The notes under the pieces were generated by a model. That model ran no database searches. It was not told where the DNA came from and worked only from the letters and a program-made list of their open reading frames with translations. From NCBI GenBank assembly GCA_041477005.1, contig JBGOUJ010000332.1:1-8641 (forward strand): a stretch of 8,641 nucleotides of DNA, in the 5' to 3' direction. Position numbers and translations under genes: made by a program. Of this stretch, positions 6,123 through 8,641 are shown one piece after another (positions within the stretch are counted from its first letter, which is position 1; each line of letters starts with the position of its first letter). The stretch is from JBGOUJ01 sp041477005 (GTDB lineage Bacteria > Acidobacteriota > Terriglobia > Bryobacterales > JACQDG01).

Positions 6123-7127
6123 ATGGGCGCGGCCGCAGCCCCCGACCCCATCTACGATGCTGTTATTGTCGGCGCCGGCCCCACCGGCCTGGCTTGCGGC
6201 ATCGAGATTCAGAATCGCGGCCTGCGCGCCGTGCTGATCGAGAAAGGCTGCCTGGTCAACTCGCTCTATCACTACCCGCCTCACATGACGTTCTTCACCA
6301 CCCCGGAGCTGCTCGAGATCGGCAATCTGCCCATGACCAGCATTCGCGAGAAGCCCACGCGCACCGAGGCGCTGAAATACTACCGCCGCGTCGCCCAGCA
6401 CCATCGCGTCGATGTCCGCCAATACGAGCGCGCCGAGCGCATCGAGGGCGAAGACGGCGATTTCCGGGTCTCGACCATCGACCGCCACCAGCGCCCACTC
6501 ACCCACCGCGCCCGCAAGGTCATCCTGGCCACCGGCTACTACGATCTGCCGAACCGCCTGAATCTTCCCGGCGAAGATCTGCCCAAGGTGATGCACTATT
6601 ACCACGAGCCTCACCCTTATTACGACACCGATGTAGCGGTAATCGGCGGCAAGAACTCGGCGGCCATCGCCGCGCTCGAGCTGTTCTGGACCGGCGCCCG
6701 CGTCACGCTCATCCACCGCGAGCCGCAACTGAGCGACAAGATCAAGTACTGGATCAAGCCCAACATCGAAAACCGTCTGAAAAGTGGCGAGATCACGGGC
6801 TACCTGAGCTCGACGGTGGAGGAGATCACCCCCGAGTGCATCCGCTTGCAGACCCCCGACGGGACGAAGTGGCTCCCGAACGACTTCGTCTTCGCCCTGG
6901 TCGGCTACCACCCGGACATCGAGTTCCTGCGGGAAACCGGGATCGAATTCGACCCCGCGACCCAGCGCCCCCGCAGCAACCCGGAGACGCTCGAAAGCGA
7001 CCGCCCCGGCGTCTATCTGGCCGGCGTCCTGGTGGCCGGGATGCACACCAACGAGATCTTCATCGAAAACGGCCGCTTCCACGGCGGCCAGATCGCCCAA
7101 GACATCGCCGTCCGCCTAAAGCGCTGA
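6123..7127 (+). CDS. ypdA: YpdA-family FAD/NAD(P) oxidoreductase (putative bacillithiol-disulfide reductase)
   Basis: Two-dinucleotide-binding flavoprotein of the thioredoxin-reductase-like fold, 334 residues from this ATG. The FAD motif is VIVGAGPTG (14-22), followed by ATGYYD (136-141), the NAD(P)H motif VIGGKNSA (173-180), VTLIHRE (194-200), the family-typical KYWIKPNIENR (208-218), and a C-terminal FAD block GVYLAG to GRFHGGQ (296-322). There is no CxxC redox pair, which separates it from thioredoxin reductase and fits YpdA. Characterised Firmicute YpdA proteins reduce oxidised bacillithiol with NADPH and have Cys in the glycine motif (GPCG); here that residue is Thr, so the substrate may differ. 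Alternative starts are GTG 6096, directly after the previous stop, and ATG 6114. ATG 6123 was chosen because it leaves a family-like N-terminus and sits just after TACAAT. nuoI follows after 25 bp. Confidence 0.85.
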   Translation: MGAAAAPDPIYDAVIVGAGPTGLACGIEIQNRGLRAVLIEKGCLVNSLYHYPPHMTFFTTPELLEIGNLPMTSIREKPTRTEALKYYRRVAQHHRVDVRQYERAERIEGEDGDFRVSTIDRHQRPLTHRARKVILATGYYDLPNRLNLPGEDLPKVMHYYHEPHPYYDTDVAVIGGKNSAAIAALELFWTGARVTLIHREPQLSDKIKYWIKPNIENRLKSGEITGYLSSTVEEITPECIRLQTPDGTKWLPNDFVFALVGYHPDIEFLRETGIEFDPATQRPRSNPETLESDRPGVYLAGVLVAGMHTNEIFIENGRFHGGQIAQDIAVRLKR

Positions 7128-7135
7128 CCCCGCCC

Positions 7136-7152
7136 TGCTAGACTGGAGGAGG
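7136..7152 (+). promoter_or_regulatory. Extended -10-like motif and purine-rich ribosome site before nuoI
   Basis: TGCTAGACT (7136-7144) resembles an extended -10 box and is followed directly by GGAGGAGG (7145-7152), which abuts the ATG at 7153. The first GGAGG is only 3 bases from the start codon, closer than usual. Whether nuoI is read mainly from its own short-leader promoter or from the ypdA transcript cannot be decided from sequence. Confidence 0.35.
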
Positions 7153-7701
7153 ATGCCTTCCAAGATCCACGACGTCCTCCATGCCGCTTCCGCCATCGCC
7201 AAGGGCATGGGGGTGACGTTCGGCGAGATGCTCTCGCCGACCGTAACCGAAGGCTATCCTGACGAGCCCCCAAGGTTCGAGGAGCGGTTCCGGGGCCTGC
7301 ACGTGCTGCAGCGCGACGAGAACGGTCTCGAAAAATGCGTGGCCTGCTTCCTCTGCGCCGCCGCCTGCCCGGCGAATTGCATCTACATCGAGGCCGCCGA
7401 AAACGCCCAGCAGCAGCGGATCAGCGCCGGCGAGCGCTACGCCGCGGTCTACAACATCGATTACAACCGGTGCATCTTCTGCGGCTACTGCGTGGAGGCG
7501 TGTCCGACGGATGCGATCACGCACGGGCACGGGTTCGAGATTGCCACGTTTAACGCCAGCAACCTGGTGTACCGCAAGGAGCAATTGCTGTCGCCCATGC
7601 CGGCCCACCTCGGGGCCAACGCGGTATTCAACCGCGCCGAGGTGGAGAAAAATCCGGAGCGTTACAAGCTGAGCGATACGCCGGCGGCGGGCAAGATATA
7701 G
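7153..7701 (+). CDS. nuoI: NADH-quinone oxidoreductase subunit I-like protein (two [4Fe-4S] clusters)
   Basis: A 182-residue ferredoxin-like subunit which in respiratory complex I passes electrons through clusters N6a and N6b toward the quinone site. Two complete cluster motifs are present: C62-x2-C65-x2-C68-x3-C72-P and C107-x2-C110-x2-C113-x3-C117-P. As in other 8-Fe ferredoxins, the last Cys of each motif would ligate the other cluster. An amphipathic N-terminal segment (GMGVTFGEML, 18-27) and the YPDEPPRFEERFRGLHVL block (35-52) are typical of NuoI rather than of free ferredoxins. Length is normal for the family (about 160-180). No other nuo gene is in the window; the neighbours are ypdA and metH. 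It may be a displaced complex I gene or an extra copy working with the adjacent flavoprotein. The first ATG after GGAGGAGG was taken as start. Confidence 0.88.
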   Translation: MPSKIHDVLHAASAIAKGMGVTFGEMLSPTVTEGYPDEPPRFEERFRGLHVLQRDENGLEKCVACFLCAAACPANCIYIEAAENAQQQRISAGERYAAVYNIDYNRCIFCGYCVEACPTDAITHGHGFEIATFNASNLVYRKEQLLSPMPAHLGANAVFNRAEVEKNPERYKLSDTPAAGKI

Positions 7702-7724
7702 TTTCCGTTTCAGTTTCAGTTTCA
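7701..7724 (+). repeat. Four tandem GTTTCA-type hexamers
   Basis: Four 6-bp units run from the last base of the nuoI stop to the terminator: GTTTCC once, then GTTTCA three times. The unit is far too short for a CRISPR repeat and there are no spacers. It is AT-rich against a GC-rich background and could vary in copy number by slippage. Confidence 0.7.
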
Positions 7725-7725
7725 G

Positions 7726-7754
7726 AAAAGCCCGGCGAGAGGTCGGGCGTTTTT
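7726..7754 (+). terminator. Rho-independent terminator after nuoI
   Basis: AAAA then GCCCG (7730-7734) pairs with CGGGC (7744-7748), extended inward by a G-U and a C-G pair, around a GAGAG loop. It is followed by G and five T (7750-7754). The upstream A-run can also pair with the T-run. It closes the ypdA-nuoI transcript and separates it from metH. Confidence 0.8.
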
Positions 7755-7765
7755 GTTGCAGTAGG

Positions 7766-7880
7766 GGTCCCCTCGGCTGCGCTCGGGGCAGGCTCTTCGA
7801 CTCGGTCGCAACACGCCCAAAACCGGGGCGCGTTGGATCCTTCGACTTCGCTCAGGACAGGCTCTCGCTCAGGATGACAG
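7766..7880 (+). repeat. Composite palindromic interspersed repeat region
   Basis: Two related 30-bp units lie at 7766-7795 and 7835-7864 (23 of 30 positions identical by eye), both ending CAGGCTC. A partial third copy, TCGCTCAGGATGACAG, lies at 7865-7880. In each full unit a short stem can form: CCCC/GGGG (7769-7772 with 7785-7788) and TCCT/AGGA (7838-7841 with 7854-7857). Between them, CAACACGCCC (7809-7818) and GGGCGCGTTG (7826-7835) make a 10-position stem with one A-C mismatch, which becomes a U-G wobble if read from the - strand. The CTCAGGATGACA core resembles a short repeat common between genes in many bacterial genomes. Confidence 0.65.
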
Positions 7881-7903
7881 CGTTAAAGGTTGGTTAGTAC
7901 ACT
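7874..7903 (+). promoter_or_regulatory. Candidate sigma-70 promoter for metH
   Basis: ATGACA (7874-7879, one mismatch to TTGACA) and TACACT (7898-7903, 4 of 6 to TATAAT) are separated by 18 bp. The predicted start near 7910 would leave a leader of about 19 nt before the metH ATG at 7929. No Shine-Dalgarno site is seen in that leader. The -35 hexamer lies in the end of the palindromic repeat. Confidence 0.45.
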
Positions 7904-7928
7904 GGGATTTCGAGACCACTCATCACTT

Positions 7929-8641
7929 ATGTCTGATTTCTTAAAAACCGTGCGGGAGCGTGTGGTCATTTACGACGGCGCGATGGGAACGTCCATCCAG
8001 GCGCGGAACCTGTCGGTCGACGACTACTGGGGCAAAGAGGGGTGCAGCGAGATCCTGGTGCTGAGCCGGCCGGACGTCATCCGCGACATCCATGCCGGCT
8101 ATTACCAGGCCGGATGCGACGTGGTGGAGACCAACACCTTCGGCGCGACGCGGATCGTGCTGGGCGAATACCAGCTTGAGGACAAGGTCGGGGAGATCAA
8201 CCGGGCGGCGGCGAAACTGGCGCGCGAGGTGGCGGCGGAATTTTCCAACGGCAGGAAGCGGCTGGTGGCGGGGTCCATCGGCCCGACCACCAAGCTGCCG
8301 TCGCTGGGGCATATCTCGTACGACGATATGACGGCCGTGTACCTGGAGCAGGTGCTGGCGCTGATCGAAGGCGGCGTCGACATCCTGCTGGTGGAAACAT
8401 GCCAGGACCTGCTGCAGGCAAAAGCGGCGCTGGCGGCGGTGTTCGACGGCATGAAGCAGGCTGGCAAGCGGCTGCCGGTGCAGGTGCAGGTGACGCTGGA
8501 AGCCACCGGAACGATGCTGCTGGGCACGGAAATCGGGGCGGCGCTGACGTCGCTGGAGCCGTTCGATGTGGACGCCATCGGGCTGAACTGCGCCACCGGG
8601 CCGAAAGAGATGAACGATGCCGTGCGCTACCTCGGCATCAA
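7929..8641 (+). CDS. metH: Methionine synthase, homocysteine-binding domain, 3' partial
   Basis: The visible 237 residues plus 2 bases are the N-terminal homocysteine-binding (S-methyltransferase) barrel of cobalamin-dependent methionine synthase, which transfers a methyl group from methyltetrahydrofolate to homocysteine in the cytoplasm. Family motifs are DGAMGT (16-21), ETNTFGAT (67-74), GSIGPT (115-120), ETCQD (156-160) and GLNCATGP (218-225). C221 is the first zinc ligand; the later Cys pair would lie beyond the window. The frame stays open to the last base, so the gene continues off the edge. The ATG at 7929 has no Shine-Dalgarno site but gives the normal family N-terminus. Full MetH is about 1200 residues. 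Because only one domain is visible, a shorter enzyme such as a homocysteine methyltransferase fused to a methylenetetrahydrofolate reductase is possible, though the start looks most like MetH. No cobalamin or SAM riboswitch was recognised upstream. Confidence 0.87.
   Translation, partial: MSDFLKTVRERVVIYDGAMGTSIQARNLSVDDYWGKEGCSEILVLSRPDVIRDIHAGYYQAGCDVVETNTFGATRIVLGEYQLEDKVGEINRAAAKLAREVAAEFSNGRKRLVAGSIGPTTKLPSLGHISYDDMTAVYLEQVLALIEGGVDILLVETCQDLLQAKAALAAVFDGMKQAGKRLPVQVQVTLEATGTMLLGTEIGAALTSLEPFDVDAIGLNCATGPKEMNDAVRYLGI

Noticed and set aside
5343..7100. 585-codon open frame on the - strand
   Set aside because: It is antisense to both the nitrilase-type and ypdA genes, which have intact family motifs, and it shows no domain of its own.
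5633..7141. 502-codon + strand frame overlapping two genes
   Set aside because: Low-complexity Arg/Pro/Gly-rich translation in another frame of genes with intact motifs.
7701..7724. Possible CRISPR repeats
   Set aside because: Units are 6 bp, directly adjacent and without spacers.

Overview
The window is about 8.6 kb of GC-rich DNA with every recognisable gene on the + strand. It most resembles a member of the Acidobacteriota (Solibacter/Bryobacter-like). That is an inference from the large TonB-dependent receptor with a carboxypeptidase-regulatory-like N-terminal domain, the twin-arginine amidohydrolase, the YpdA-type flavoprotein and a widespread type of CTCAGGATGACA intergenic repeat. No rRNA or other firm taxonomic marker is present.

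Left part (1-5008): the 3' portion of a TonB-dependent outer-membrane receptor gene is followed by a 263-bp gap. The gap holds an extended -10-like motif directly followed by nested inverted repeats, a possible structured RNA or leader. Two paralogous amidohydrolase-fold genes follow, overlapping by 4 bp (ATGA). The first has a Tat-like signal and a complete set of expected metal ligands. The second has no signal and has lost most of those ligands, so it looks like a pseudoenzyme made in step with its active relative.

Middle (5118-6095): a nitrilase-superfamily (carbon-nitrogen) hydrolase with a Sec signal peptide and an intact Glu-Lys-Cys triad. Together with the receptor and the Tat-exported amidohydrolase it suggests a cell-envelope module that takes up and hydrolyses a small C-N or carbonyl compound. 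The substrate cannot be told from sequence.

Right part (6123-8641): a YpdA-type FAD/NAD(P) oxidoreductase (putative bacillithiol-disulfide reductase), then 25 bp later an isolated nuoI-like gene for a two-[4Fe-4S] complex I subunit. A good intrinsic terminator follows, then a composite palindromic repeat region whose end may supply the -35 box of the next promoter. The last gene is the 5' third or less of a cobalamin-dependent methionine synthase (metH), cut by the window edge and without a stop codon here.

The most interesting items are the active/dead amidohydrolase pair with only one Tat signal, the nested-hairpin element at 3195-3346, the nuoI/ypdA pairing with a Cys-to-Thr change in the flavoprotein, and the repeat region at 7766-7880 with compensatory changes in its hairpin arms.
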